Source of the DNA: Yoonia maricola
GTDB lineage: Bacteria > Pseudomonadota > Alphaproteobacteria > Rhodobacterales > Rhodobacteraceae
Length of the DNA stretch: 64,000 nucleotides
Assembly (NCBI RefSeq): GCF_002797915.1
Contig: NZ_PGTY01000003.1
Span: 433,341 to 497,340 of the forward strand
Direction of reading: 5' to 3'
Position numbers and translations under genes: made by a program
Notes under the pieces: generated by a model
What the model saw: the letters and a program-made list of their open reading frames with translations, nothing else
Database searches by the model: none
What the model was told of the DNA's origin: nothing
Shown: piece after piece, positions 27,639 to 36,956 of the stretch
How positions within the stretch are numbered: the first letter of the stretch is position 1
Layout: every line of letters begins with the position of its first letter

Positions 27639-28625
27639 TTACATACCGCGAATGGCAGTCAGAAGCTCGGTCGCACCCAGTTCAGCGGCGTAGGCATCCT
27701 GCACCGGCTGAACAAGCTCCAGCATCGTGTCCCGCCCATCGAACTCATGCACGGTAATCTGACCTGCGTCGATCATTTCCTGCAGTTTTTCGCCGTCTTG
27801 TCCGCTTTCCAGCGCACGACCGAAGCTACCAGCCTCTGCGCCAGCGGCCATGATTGCGTCCTGAAGGTCAGTAGGAAGACCATCAAAGATTTTTGCAGAC
27901 ATGACGATCGGCCGCACAGTGATCGTGTGTTGAGTGAGTGAAATATGCGGCGCGACTTCGTAGAACTTGAGGTTCTGGATGGAAGCAGCTTCGTTTTCAA
28001 AGCCTGCAATCACGCCCGTCTGGATCGCGTTGTAGACTTCGTTATAGGCGATCGCAGAAGGGGCGGCGCCTGTTGCAGAGAATGTTTGCGCCTGAATAGG
28101 GGCACCCATCACACGCATCCGGTGACCAGCCAACTCTTCCATGTTCGTGATTGGCTCAGCAGAGGCAAGGTTACGTACACCGCCACCAGTGTAACCCACA
28201 ATGACGATACCGGCCGCTTCACGCAGATCATCTTCCAGTGGCGTCAGCGTGTCTGACGACAGCACCGCATCCCAGTGGTCAAGATCACGGAACAGGAAAG
28301 GCATGTCCATCAAAGGAATGGATTCGGAAAAGACCGCCATGTTGGATGGCGCAAGGATGGTATAGTCGACCGCGACACCCTGGTTAAGGTAGGTGACATA
28401 GTCGCTCTCAACGCCCAGTTCACCATTCAGGCGCAGGTCGAACGCAATGTCACCGCCATAGTTTTCGGCAACCAGCTCTTCGAACTTGCGCAATGTGATT
28501 GTGAAAGCGTGCTCTTCGTCGAACATGCTTGCACCGCGCAGCGTGACATCCTGTGCCTGTGCTGCGGTGACTGTCATGGCCAGCGCTGCAGAAGCAATCA
28601 GGCCCTTTGTTGAAAAAAGAAACAT
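27639..28625 (-). CDS. dctP: TRAP transporter substrate-binding protein
   Basis: 328-residue periplasmic binding protein with signal peptide (cleavage near TAAQAQ, residue ~25). DctP features: LRLNGELGVESDYVTYLNQGVAVDYTI, PFLFRDLDHWDAV, and the ligand-binding NEVYNAIQTGVIAGFENE, including the carboxylate-binding Arg in HRMRVMGAP. First gene of a three-gene TRAP operon. Divergent from a GntR regulator and mannonate dehydratase gene, so the cargo may be glucuronate or a related sugar acid; this is inference. Confidence 0.94.
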   Translation of the reverse strand: MFLFSTKGLIASAALAMTVTAAQAQDVTLRGASMFDEEHAFTITLRKFEELVAENYGGDIAFDLRLNGELGVESDYVTYLNQGVAVDYTILAPSNMAVFSESIPLMDMPFLFRDLDHWDAVLSSDTLTPLEDDLREAAGIVIVGYTGGGVRNLASAEPITNMEELAGHRMRVMGAPIQAQTFSATGAAPSAIAYNEVYNAIQTGVIAGFENEAASIQNLKFYEVAPHISLTQHTITVRPIVMSAKIFDGLPTDLQDAIMAAGAEAGSFGRALESGQDGEKLQEMIDAGQITVHEFDGRDTMLELVQPVQDAYAAELGATELLTAIRGM

Positions 28626-29127
28626 TTTATCCTCCCTAGTGTGAAGCCGACTTTATGAGATACTGTTCCAGGCCGGCTTCTACCTGGGACTCGCGAAATG
28701 TTGTCGGCGGCTTACCGACAGACAATTAAGATGACGCAACACCCCCATGTGCATCGTTACAAATAGCAATGTTGAAACTGACGTCTTCGGCCGCAAGGAA
28801 CACGGCAATCACATCGGCCGCGTCGACATAGCGACCACCAGTGACGATGGCTTTTGTTCCCTTTAAGGCCATTTTGCCTCCCTTGCCGCAACGAATGCGC
28901 ACAGCATCATTTTGTTAGTCATGTTTTCTAGTATACTAGTCGTTTACAAGGCAAGCATTTTAGTTTCCCAAACTGGAAAAACTTATAACAATTTGTAAAA
29001 TATATATAAAATCCGTAACATGTGAAAGTCGCATCTTTTCGCACAAGGCGTGGACTACAGAATCTGGGTTGGAAAAAAGCGAGCTGACAGCTAAGAGTCG
29101 TCGCATCGCCGGTGAGGAAAGAATGAC
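28626..29127. promoter_or_regulatory. Divergent promoter region of dctPQM and the GntR regulator
   Basis: About 500 bases. It contains a short dehydrogenase-like remnant (28726-28872, separate entry), then an AT-rich stretch (28960-29020) close to the GntR start that is the best candidate for the promoters. A short symmetric element CTAGTATACTAG at 28929-28940 (perfect 12-base palindrome) lies here and could be an operator for the adjacent regulator; this is unproven. Confidence 0.5.
28726..28872 (-). pseudogene. Short-chain dehydrogenase-like N-terminal remnant (48 codons)
   Basis: An open frame with an excellent Shine-Dalgarno (GGGAGG, 5-6 bases before ATG) starts MALKGTKAIVTGG, the usual opening of an SDR Rossmann fold, but the following GxxxGIG turn is replaced by RYVDAADVIAVFLA and the frame stops after 48 codons. 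The rest of an SDR is missing. Most likely a decayed gene left between the TRAP operon and its regulator; a real short peptide cannot be excluded. Confidence 0.5.
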
Positions 29128-29808
29128 ATGGATACGTCAAATCGATTGATGGAACGCCAAACCAGCGCAGATATGGTCTTTGCAGTACTCTATGATGAAA
29201 TCGTCGATCTCAGCCTTCTGCCCGGCACCAAGATGTCGGAAGCAGATGTTGCAAAACGGTTCGATCTTTCGCGCCAACCTGTGAGAGAGGCCTTCGGCCG
29301 TCTGAGCAAACTTGGTCTGGTTGCGATCCGCCCCCAACGCCCCACAGTGGTCCGCCACTTTTCTCTTGAGGACATTCAGAACACGCGCTTCCTGCGCGCC
29401 GCAATCGAATTAGAAGTGTTGCGCAGCGCATGTGATGAACGGGACACGTCATTTGATACCCATCTGGATGCATGTATGGAAAATCAAAGCCAAGCTATGG
29501 CGGACAATGACGCAGATAAGTTTCATGCTCATGACTACGATTTTCACCAGCTGCTCTGTGCCACTGCCAAAGCGGATTTTGCGTTTGAAATGATCTCAGG
29601 CAGCAAAGCGCAGGTTGACCGGCTCTGTATGCTAAGCCTGACCAGTCAGGCATCCATGAAAGACCTGTTTGAGGATCATGTCGAAATTCTCGATGCTGTC
29701 AGACAAGGCAACAAACGCAAGGTTGAAACCGCGATACGGCAGCATCTTGACCGGCTGACACCTATCATCAAGGCGGTGCAGGAAACGCATCCTGACTACT
29801 TTGAATGA
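29128..29808 (+). CDS. GntR-family (FCD) regulator of the adjacent TRAP/uronate genes
   Basis: 226 residues. GntR winged helix (VFAVLYDEIVDLSLLPGTKMSEADVAKRFDLSRQPVREAFGRLSKLGLV) and FCD ligand-binding domain with metal-binding residues (DYDFHQLLC and LFEDHVEILDAV, plus IRQHLDRL near the end). Shine-Dalgarno GAGGAAAG 8 bases before ATG. Divergent from dctPQM and followed by uxuA after 60 bases, an arrangement typical of UxuR/ExuR-like local control by a hexuronate derivative. Confidence 0.9.
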   Translation: MDTSNRLMERQTSADMVFAVLYDEIVDLSLLPGTKMSEADVAKRFDLSRQPVREAFGRLSKLGLVAIRPQRPTVVRHFSLEDIQNTRFLRAAIELEVLRSACDERDTSFDTHLDACMENQSQAMADNDADKFHAHDYDFHQLLCATAKADFAFEMISGSKAQVDRLCMLSLTSQASMKDLFEDHVEILDAVRQGNKRKVETAIRQHLDRLTPIIKAVQETHPDYFE

Positions 29809-29868
29809 GCCGCCCAAGCACATGACCCACCTCACCCCTAACCCGCAAAACCAAAGCAAGGCAAGCGG

Positions 29869-31050
29869 ATGAAACAAACGTGGCGCTGGTTTGGGCCAAC
29901 AGATCAAGTGACAATCGACGACATGCTGCAAGCCGGTGTCGCAGGCGTCGTGACCGGTCTTTACAATCTTGCCCCCGGTATCATCTGGTCCCGCGAAAGC
30001 ATTGCCGCACGCAAAGCTGAAATCGCAGTCATGAACGATGGCACACCATCAGGACTGAAATGGGATGTGGTCGAAAGCCTGCCCGTCTCGGAAACGATCA
30101 AAACCAACAGCGGCGATTTTGCCGCCCATATCGCGGCCTACAAGGCATCACTGCGCAACCTTGCCGCTGAAGGTATCCGGGTTGTTTGCTACAATTTCAT
30201 GCCGCTGCTGGATTGGACACGGACCGATATCGCCAAACGGATGCCGCATGGCGGTACCGCGATGAGCTTTGACCTAGCCGATTTTGCGATGTTCGATATG
30301 CATGTCCTGCAGCGCATAGATGCTGCGGCTGACTATACTCAGGCTATCTCATCGGCGGCCACCACGCGGTTTGAACAAACCAATAAAGCGGCGATAGACG
30401 CGCTGACGACGACAATCGTGGCAGGCTTGCCCGGCGCGGCTGAGCATCTTACGCTGGATGAGCTGCACATGGCTCTGGCCACCTATGACGATATCGGGCC
30501 CGATGCGCTGCGCCAAAACCTGACAGCATTCCTGCAAGCCGTTATCCCAACAGCAGAAGACTGCGGTATCCAGATGTGCTGCCACCCCGATGACCCGCCT
30601 TGGCCCGTGCTGGGATTGCCGCGGGTCGTTTCGACACAAGCCGATATCGCATTCCTTCTGGGCGCGGTCGACAGCCACGCCAGCGGGCTGACCTTTTGCA
30701 GTGGCTCGCTTGGCGCGCGGGCCGACAACGATCTGTGTGCGATCATCAATCAATTTGCTGATCGCATCCATTTTGCGCATTTACGCAATGTGCGACGCGC
30801 AGATGACACTGTGCCAACCAGCTTTTTCGAAGACGAACATCTGGCCGGATCAACCGATATGATCGCAGTGCTGCGCACGCTTTTGCAGGCGCACCCAAAC
30901 CCGGATGCATTGCCCATGCGGCCAGACCACGGACAGGATATTCTGACAGACCTTGGGCAAAACAGCGCCCCAGGCTATCCCCTCTGCGGCCGCATGAAGG
31001 GTCTGGCCGAGCTTCGAGGCGCGATGATGGCGCTTAAGGCGGGGTCCTAA
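29869..31050 (+). CDS. uxuA: Mannonate dehydratase
   Basis: 393 residues. Dehydrates D-mannonate to 2-keto-3-deoxygluconate in glucuronate catabolism. Family features: MKQTWRWFGP with VTIDDMLQAGVAGVVTGLYN at the N terminus, VCYNFMPLLDWTRTD, GIQMCCHPDDPPWPVLGLPR (metal-binding Cys-His), FCSGSLGARADND, and MRPDHGQ near the C terminus. Directly follows the GntR regulator. Downstream genes of the pathway (uxuB, kdgK, eda) are not in this window. Confidence 0.95.
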   Translation: MKQTWRWFGPTDQVTIDDMLQAGVAGVVTGLYNLAPGIIWSRESIAARKAEIAVMNDGTPSGLKWDVVESLPVSETIKTNSGDFAAHIAAYKASLRNLAAEGIRVVCYNFMPLLDWTRTDIAKRMPHGGTAMSFDLADFAMFDMHVLQRIDAAADYTQAISSAATTRFEQTNKAAIDALTTTIVAGLPGAAEHLTLDELHMALATYDDIGPDALRQNLTAFLQAVIPTAEDCGIQMCCHPDDPPWPVLGLPRVVSTQADIAFLLGAVDSHASGLTFCSGSLGARADNDLCAIINQFADRIHFAHLRNVRRADDTVPTSFFEDEHLAGSTDMIAVLRTLLQAHPNPDALPMRPDHGQDILTDLGQNSAPGYPLCGRMKGLAELRGAMMALKAGS

Positions 31051-31169
31051 AACCGCCATAACACCGATACCGCGCGTGCGTTGATCGACCACTTTCCCCC
31101 CTTGCGCAATGGTTGCATGGTGCAGCATGTGCGCTATGGTTGTGTCATTCAAATAATCGGAGAGATAAA

Positions 31170-32705
31170 GTGTCAGATACGCTAAAAAGCTTACTCGCGA
31201 GCCATCCCGAAGCTGCACCCGCTATTGGTGCGCCCGAGCGTGACTGGCTCAGCTATGGTGGCTTGCGCGCGCTGGCTGATGAGGTCTCTGGATCACTTCA
31301 TGATGCGGGTATCGGACGTGGAGATCGGGTGGCGATTGTGCTGCCCAACGGGCCCGAGATGGCAGCAGCTTTTATCACCATCGCACAAACGGCAGTGACG
31401 GCACCACTAAACCCCGCCTACCGCGAAGATGAATTCGCATTTTATGTCGATGACCTGAAAGCCAAAGCCGTCGTTCTGATGGCTGATGACGACGGCGCCG
31501 CCTATAAGGCAGCAAAGAAACTGGGCGTCACGATCCTGCGCTTATCAGTCAATAATGACGCCGCTGCGGGGCAATTCACGCTACAAACGGACGTGACCGG
31601 ATCTTGCGATACGGCAGCGCCAGAGGCGAGTGATGTGGCACTGATCCTGCATACCTCAGGCACCACATCACGCCCCAAGATCGTGCCGCTCTTGCAATCA
31701 AACGTCGCCGCATCCGCACACAACATCGCCACATCGCTGGCACTGACGGCCGATGACCGCTGCATGAACGTCATGCCGCTGTTCCACATTCACGGCCTTC
31801 TGGCCGCTGTCTCTTCCACGCTCGCCACAGGTGGTCAGGTCTGGTGCGCGCCCGGCTTTGACGCGCTGCGTTTCTTTGGCTGGCTGCGGGACTGTGACCC
31901 AACATGGTACACTGCAGTCCCAACGATGCATCAGGCGATCCTATCGCGCGCACCGCGCAACGCAGAGATCATCGAAGCGGCGCGGTTGCGCTTCCTGCGC
32001 TCTTCATCAGCCTCCCTGCCCGGCCCGGTCATGGAAAAGCTGTTCGAAACTTTTGGTGCCCCCGTCATCGAGGGCTACGGCATGACCGAAGCTGCGCATC
32101 AAATGTGTTCGAACCCACTCAAACCCGGCGCACAAAAACCCGGCGCTGTCGGCGTACCTGCCGGCCCCGAAGTTCGCATTGCGCATGAGATCGAACCACA
32201 ACTCACCGATGGCGCTATCGGTGAGATCGTGATCTCAGGCCCCAACGTGACGCCGGGATATGAAAACAATCCAGACGCCAACGCCAAAAACTTCTTTGAC
32301 GCCGAAGGCAAGCGCTGGTTCCGCACCGGCGACCAAGGCACGTTTGACGCAGATGGCTATCTTTCTTTGACGGGCCGTCTGAAAGAAATCATCAACCGTG
32401 GCGGTGAAAAGGTCAGCCCGCTTGAGGTGGATGGTGTGCTGTCCGCGCACCCCGCCATCGCACAGGTTGTGACCTTTGCCCTACCCCATCCCAAGCTGGG
32501 TGAGGAAGTCGCCGCCGCCGTTGTCCTGCGCGAGGGTGAGGATATCAGCGAGCGTGATGTGCGCGACTTTGCCTCGGAACGGCTTGCTGACTTCAAAGTG
32601 CCACGTAAGGTGGTCATCCTCGATGAAATCCCCAAAGGTGCGACAGGGAAACTCCAGCGTATCGGGCTGGCTGAAAAACTGGGCCTTGTGGATACAGCAT
32701 CATGA
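31170..32705 (+). CDS. AMP-dependent acyl-CoA synthetase, oxalate-CoA ligase-like
   Basis: 511 residues from the GTG at 31170, which follows a GGAGAG Shine-Dalgarno; the ATG at 31113 would have no site and extend without homology. Adenylate-forming motifs: HTSGTTSRPKIVPL (P-loop), EGYGMTEAAHQM, WFRTGDQGTFD, and catalytic lysine in PKGATGKLQRIG. MPLFHIHGLLAA and HTSGTT pattern resemble oxalyl-CoA synthetases (Pcs60/AAE3 type), so a small carboxylic acid is a likely substrate. Overlaps panE by ATGA. Confidence 0.88.
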   Translation: MSDTLKSLLASHPEAAPAIGAPERDWLSYGGLRALADEVSGSLHDAGIGRGDRVAIVLPNGPEMAAAFITIAQTAVTAPLNPAYREDEFAFYVDDLKAKAVVLMADDDGAAYKAAKKLGVTILRLSVNNDAAAGQFTLQTDVTGSCDTAAPEASDVALILHTSGTTSRPKIVPLLQSNVAASAHNIATSLALTADDRCMNVMPLFHIHGLLAAVSSTLATGGQVWCAPGFDALRFFGWLRDCDPTWYTAVPTMHQAILSRAPRNAEIIEAARLRFLRSSSASLPGPVMEKLFETFGAPVIEGYGMTEAAHQMCSNPLKPGAQKPGAVGVPAGPEVRIAHEIEPQLTDGAIGEIVISGPNVTPGYENNPDANAKNFFDAEGKRWFRTGDQGTFDADGYLSLTGRLKEIINRGGEKVSPLEVDGVLSAHPAIAQVVTFALPHPKLGEEVAAAVVLREGEDISERDVRDFASERLADFKVPRKVVILDEIPKGATGKLQRIGLAEKLGLVDTAS

Positions 32706-33679
32706 AGATCTGTATTTTCGGAGCAGGCGCTATCGGCGGCTACATGGGTGCCAAACTGGCTGAGGCCGGGGCCGACGTCAGCCTTGTCGCACGCGGGCCG
32801 CATCTGGCGGCAATGCAGGCAAACGGTCTGACGCTCATTGAAGAGGGCGAGACCCGGACGATGCCTGTCACGGTATCGGATGATCCGGCTGATCTGGGTC
32901 CACAGGACTATGTCATTGTCACGCTCAAAGCGCATTCTGTGCCGCCTGTGGTCTCCAAAATGAAACCGCTGATCGGCCCTGACACAACCATTGTGTCCGG
33001 TGTGAACGGTGTGCCGTGGTGGTATTTCCATAAAGTAGGCACCGATCTGGAAGGTACACGCCTTGCCAGTGTTGATCCGGGTGACGCACAATGGGACGGC
33101 TTTGGGCCGGACAATGTGCTGGGCTGTGTGGTGTATCCGGCGGCAGAGGTAATCGAGCCCGGTGTGATCAAGCACATTGAAGGCAACCGCTTTTCGCTGG
33201 GCGAGCCATCAGGCGAGAAATCAGAGCGGGCGATGCGCCTTTCAAAGGCGCTGAGTGCGGCAGGATTAAAGGCACCCGTACGTCCCAAAATCCGGGATGA
33301 GATTTGGATCAAGCTTTGGGGGAACCTGTCGTTCAATCCAATCTCGGCCTTGACCCATGCGACGCTGGATGTGCTTTGCACCGAGCCCGGCACGCGCGAG
33401 GTTGCGCGCAACATGATGCTTGAAGCACAGACCATCGCCGAAAATCTGGGTGTCAAATTCCCCATTGATGTGGATCGCCGTATTCAAGGTGGCGCTGATG
33501 TCGGTGCGCACCGCACGTCAATGTTGCAGGACCTTGATATGGGCCGCCCGATGGAAATTGATGCGCTGGTCGGATCAGTGCAAGAACTTGGGCGTGTGAC
33601 CGGGACACCGACGCCGACCATCGATACTGTGCTGGCACTGGTGCAATTACGCGGTAAGGTTGCAGGTCTTTACAGCTAA
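32702..33679 (+). CDS. panE: 2-dehydropantoate 2-reductase family protein
   Basis: 325-residue NADPH-dependent ketopantoate reductase-like (ApbA/PanE) protein. N-terminal Rossmann GAGAIGGYMGAKLAEAG; conserved lysine and asparagine in RDEIWIKLWGNLSFNPISALTHATL; later GRPMEIDALVG. Canonical role is ketopantoate to pantoate in CoA synthesis, but the ATGA link to an acyl-CoA ligase and the nearby TctCBA transporter suggest it may reduce another 2-oxo acid. Roseobacters often carry several PanE paralogues. Confidence 0.85.
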   Translation: MKICIFGAGAIGGYMGAKLAEAGADVSLVARGPHLAAMQANGLTLIEEGETRTMPVTVSDDPADLGPQDYVIVTLKAHSVPPVVSKMKPLIGPDTTIVSGVNGVPWWYFHKVGTDLEGTRLASVDPGDAQWDGFGPDNVLGCVVYPAAEVIEPGVIKHIEGNRFSLGEPSGEKSERAMRLSKALSAAGLKAPVRPKIRDEIWIKLWGNLSFNPISALTHATLDVLCTEPGTREVARNMMLEAQTIAENLGVKFPIDVDRRIQGGADVGAHRTSMLQDLDMGRPMEIDALVGSVQELGRVTGTPTPTIDTVLALVQLRGKVAGLYS

Positions 33680-33702
33680 ACCGGGACATTGATTGACAGA
33701 AA

Positions 33703-33732
33703 AAAGCCAGCGTTACGACGCTGGCTTTCTCT
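33703..33732. terminator. Bidirectional terminator between panE and tctA
   Basis: Perfect 11-bp stem AAAGCCAGCGT (33703-33713) / ACGCTGGCTTT (33718-33728), TACG loop, with T/A tracts on both sides. It overlaps the last codons of tctA on the minus strand. Confidence 0.85.
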
Positions 33733-35230
33733 CGTCACGCATGCGGCGCACAACCTTAATTGCTGGCAGGAAGATCAGGACCAACGCAATGATCGTGATC
33801 GGCCCCGCAACCGGGCGGGTGAAAAAGATTGACGGATCACCCGATGACAATAGCAGGGACTGGCGCAAAGTCGGCTCGGCGATTGGCCCCAGCACGATGG
33901 CGAGTACGGCGGGTGCCAACGGGTAATCGAACTTGCGCATAAAGAAGGCACCAAGGCCGAAAAGAACGATCAGCCAGATATCAAACATGTCGCGCGTCGC
34001 CGCATAACCGCCCGCAATCGATAGGACAAAGATCATCGGGGCCAGGATGGTAAATGGCATCCGCAACATCCAGATGAAGACCGGGATAAACGCGAGGTTG
34101 ATCAAAAGGGCCGCCACATTCGAAATATAGAACGACCCGATCAAACCCCAGACGAACTCTTGTTCGTCCACAAACAGGCGCGGGCCGGGCACCAAGCCCC
34201 AGATCACCATGCCACCCAGCAGGATCGCTGTGGTGGGCGAGCCGGGGATACCGAGCGTCAGCATCGGCAGCATTGACCCCGTGGAGGCAGAGTTGTTGGC
34301 GGCCTCTGGCGCAGCCACACCATCGGGCGAGCCTTTACCGAACTCCTCGGGCTTGCGCGATACCATCTTGGCGACACCATAAGACATTAGCGAACCGGGG
34401 GTGGCCCCCGCTGCGGGCAAAACGCCGACAAAGAAGCCTAAGAACGACCCAATCATCGTGCCTTTCCAGCCACGCTTCGCCGCCTCTTTTGTATCCGATG
34501 CCATCCCTTTGATCGTCATCTTCGGGGTTGTCGCGGTGACATCACCGCGTGTCTGGTCAATCGTCCACAGCATCTCTCCGATCCCGTAGACACCGATCGC
34601 CAGCACCAGAAAACCGATCCCTTGCAGAAACCCATTATAGTCAAACAGCACAAGGCGCGGCGCGCCTGAAATCTGGTCAAACCCAACCGCGCCCAGCACA
34701 AGGCCAAAACAAATCGAGAAAACAGTTTTGGGAATATCATCACCGCCAAGGCCGACAAAAGTAGCAAAAGCGAGCAGCATCAGCGCAAACACCTCGGGCG
34801 GTCCAAAGGATAGGGCGACGGAAGCCAACAAAGGTGCAAACAGCGTGAATAAAACATTGGCAACAGTGCCGCCAATAAAAGACGCCAATGCAGCCGTCAC
34901 AAGCGCAAGGCTCGCGCGGCCTTGTTGGGCAAGCGGCCTGCCGTCAAACGTCGTGGCTACTGCGGTCGATGCCCCCGGAATACCCAAGGTAATCGATGAA
35001 ACCGCGCCGCCATACATCGCGCCGTAATAGATCGCGGCTAAAAAGATAATCGCCGATCCCGGCGGCACCAGAAAGGTCACCGGCAACAAGATCGCCACAC
35101 CATTGACCGATCCCAGCCCCGGCATCGCTCCGATGAACAGGCCAAGTGTGACGCCAAGCAGGATCATGACCAAATTCAGCGGCTGGAGCGACAACAACAT
35201 GCCATCTGCAAGCAAAAGAAGGACGTCCAT
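33713..35230 (-). CDS. tctA: Tripartite tricarboxylate transporter, large membrane subunit TctA
   Basis: 505 residues with about 11-12 hydrophobic helices. TctA signatures: LGLFIGAMPGLGSVNGVAILLP, GGAVSSITLGIPGASTAVATTFDG, GVLPAAGATPGSLMSYGVAKM, and LTLGIPGSPTTAILLGGMVIWG. Final gene of a tctC-tctB-tctA set on the minus strand. Transports carboxylates with the periplasmic TctC. Confidence 0.94.
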   Translation of the reverse strand: MDVLLLLADGMLLSLQPLNLVMILLGVTLGLFIGAMPGLGSVNGVAILLPVTFLVPPGSAIIFLAAIYYGAMYGGAVSSITLGIPGASTAVATTFDGRPLAQQGRASLALVTAALASFIGGTVANVLFTLFAPLLASVALSFGPPEVFALMLLAFATFVGLGGDDIPKTVFSICFGLVLGAVGFDQISGAPRLVLFDYNGFLQGIGFLVLAIGVYGIGEMLWTIDQTRGDVTATTPKMTIKGMASDTKEAAKRGWKGTMIGSFLGFFVGVLPAAGATPGSLMSYGVAKMVSRKPEEFGKGSPDGVAAPEAANNSASTGSMLPMLTLGIPGSPTTAILLGGMVIWGLVPGPRLFVDEQEFVWGLIGSFYISNVAALLINLAFIPVFIWMLRMPFTILAPMIFVLSIAGGYAATRDMFDIWLIVLFGLGAFFMRKFDYPLAPAVLAIVLGPIAEPTLRQSLLLSSGDPSIFFTRPVAGPITIIALVLIFLPAIKVVRRMRDERKPAS

Positions 35231-35265
35231 ATTAAGTGCTTTCTGAGTGGTGGCGTGCCAATGCC

Positions 35266-35769
35266 TTAGTAGATGATCTCATAAAGGAAGTTGAAAACCG
35301 GGTCAGTGAACGGCAAACCCGATGGCATCGTGATCTGCATGGCCCCTTCAAAAAAGAAAAACAGCGCAACCGGCGTGATGAGCGATATGGCAAGGCTCAG
35401 GATCAAACCGTGCCGTCCCAAAAACCAGATGTAATAGAACAAAAACACGGCAATCGCACCGTACATCGAAATGATGCTGATCAAGGCCACGAAAACAATA
35501 ATACCGCCGCCGACAAAAATCAGCGACTTCCACCCGTGGCGGTCAAGAACGGGATCTTCGGACTGCGATGCGGGGCTGGTTCCACGCCACCAGTTGATGG
35601 CGATACAGATACAGCTGATCAACATGATCGCGGAAAGCCAGAATGGCCACGCACCGCCACCGGGGCCTGTGCCTGCGATATATCCGATCGGCAGCTCAGT
35701 GCTTTTCCACATCAGATACAACGACAGAAGGGCCAGAAATCCCGCGGTTAGAAGTTCGCCGACGCGCAT
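35266..35769 (-). CDS. tctB: Tripartite tricarboxylate transporter, small membrane subunit TctB
   Basis: 167 residues with four hydrophobic helices and the loosely conserved TctB layout (LLTAGFLALLSLYLMWKSTELPIGYI at the N terminus, GPGGGAWPFWLSAIMLISC, then paired C-terminal helices). Identification rests mainly on size, helix pattern and position between tctC and tctA. Confidence 0.9.
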   Translation of the reverse strand: MRVGELLTAGFLALLSLYLMWKSTELPIGYIAGTGPGGGAWPFWLSAIMLISCICIAINWWRGTSPASQSEDPVLDRHGWKSLIFVGGGIIVFVALISIISMYGAIAVFLFYYIWFLGRHGLILSLAISLITPVALFFFFEGAMQITMPSGLPFTDPVFNFLYEIIY

Positions 35770-35828
35770 CTGGCCCTCCTTGTTGGTAAACGCCCCATTC
35801 GGGGTCTGAAGTTCAATCCCAGCTTGGG

Positions 35829-36800
35829 TTACTCACCCAAAGCGGCTAGCAGCGCTTGGTGATTTTCAACCTGCAGCGCCCAATAATCGCGCTGTTCAGC
35901 GGCATCCATCCATAGCGGGGACAAGCTTTCGGAGGTCAGATACCCCTGCCACTGTTCACTTTCATATACTTGGGTGAACAGGTCCTGATAATAGGCGGCG
36001 GCTTCTTCAGACATCCCCGGTGCACCCACAATGGCACGTTGGTTATAGTACGAAAAATCGTGACCCATTTCCTTGATTGTCGGCACATCAGGATATGCCG
36101 GCATACGTTCATCCGAGAAGGCAAGAAGCGGGACAAAATCACCGGCTTCATAAAAACCCTTTGCTTCTGCCGGGTTGTTCACGGTTGCCATAATCTGCTG
36201 ACCTGCAAGGTCTTTGGCAACGGCACCGCCGCCGTCATAGGGGATATATTTGATATCCAGATCATACGCGCCGGACATATAGGCGATAACAATGCTGTCT
36301 TCCTGACCGGCACCCGTACCGCCCATGACAAACTCACCATCCATCTCCTGCACTTTCGCGACGTATTCTTCAAACGTCGTGATGCCGCTATCCTTGTGGA
36401 CCCATAGGACAAACGGATCGACACCCATCATCGCCACAGGCGTAAATGTCTGGATATCAATCCCAAGGTTTTGCTGGCGCAACGGCGTCGTGAAGAAAGA
36501 GTTCAAAGTGACGAGGATCGTATGATCCGGATCGCTGGCCGTACTGACATGGATCAGCGCCTCTGCGCCCGATCCACCGCCTTTGTTGTTTGGAACAAGC
36601 GGACGGGTGGTCAGATCTTCCTGTTCGGCCACGGCCTGAATGAAGCGGGCGATCTGATCTGCACCGCCCCCGGCACCGGCCATGATCACAAAATCAATGG
36701 GTTTGCGTGGCTGCCAATCTTGCGCCACAGCCTGCATGGGCGCGGCAAACATCAATGCGGCACCGGCCATGCTCATAAGCATACGTTTCGTCAAATTCAT
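35829..36800 (-). CDS. tctC: Tripartite tricarboxylate transporter substrate-binding protein (Bug/TctC)
   Basis: 323 residues from the ATG at 36800 (MNLTKRMLMSMAGAALMFAAPMQAVAQ), a proper signal peptide preceded by AGGGGATT; the longer in-frame reading from 36896 is not credible. Bug/TctC fold: RKPIDFVIMAGAGGGADQIARFI, NNKGGGSGAEAL, VMGGTGAGQEDSIV and PVMPTIKEMGHDF-like PDVPTIKEMGHDFSYYNQRA. Binds the carboxylate substrate in the periplasm for TctAB. Confidence 0.93.
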   Translation of the reverse strand: MNLTKRMLMSMAGAALMFAAPMQAVAQDWQPRKPIDFVIMAGAGGGADQIARFIQAVAEQEDLTTRPLVPNNKGGGSGAEALIHVSTASDPDHTILVTLNSFFTTPLRQQNLGIDIQTFTPVAMMGVDPFVLWVHKDSGITTFEEYVAKVQEMDGEFVMGGTGAGQEDSIVIAYMSGAYDLDIKYIPYDGGGAVAKDLAGQQIMATVNNPAEAKGFYEAGDFVPLLAFSDERMPAYPDVPTIKEMGHDFSYYNQRAIVGAPGMSEEAAAYYQDLFTQVYESEQWQGYLTSESLSPLWMDAAEQRDYWALQVENHQALLAALGE

Positions 36801-36956
36801 CGGATAATCCCCTAAGATAGCTCTGCGTGTTTGAACCGGCGCATTATGATGCAACCGGGACCTGTACTTGGGAAAAAAATTCACCTGCAATACCAAGAAA
36901 CTATCTTGTTAAAAATGTATTACAAGTAAAACTTTGTTGCGTCGTGAATGAATACT

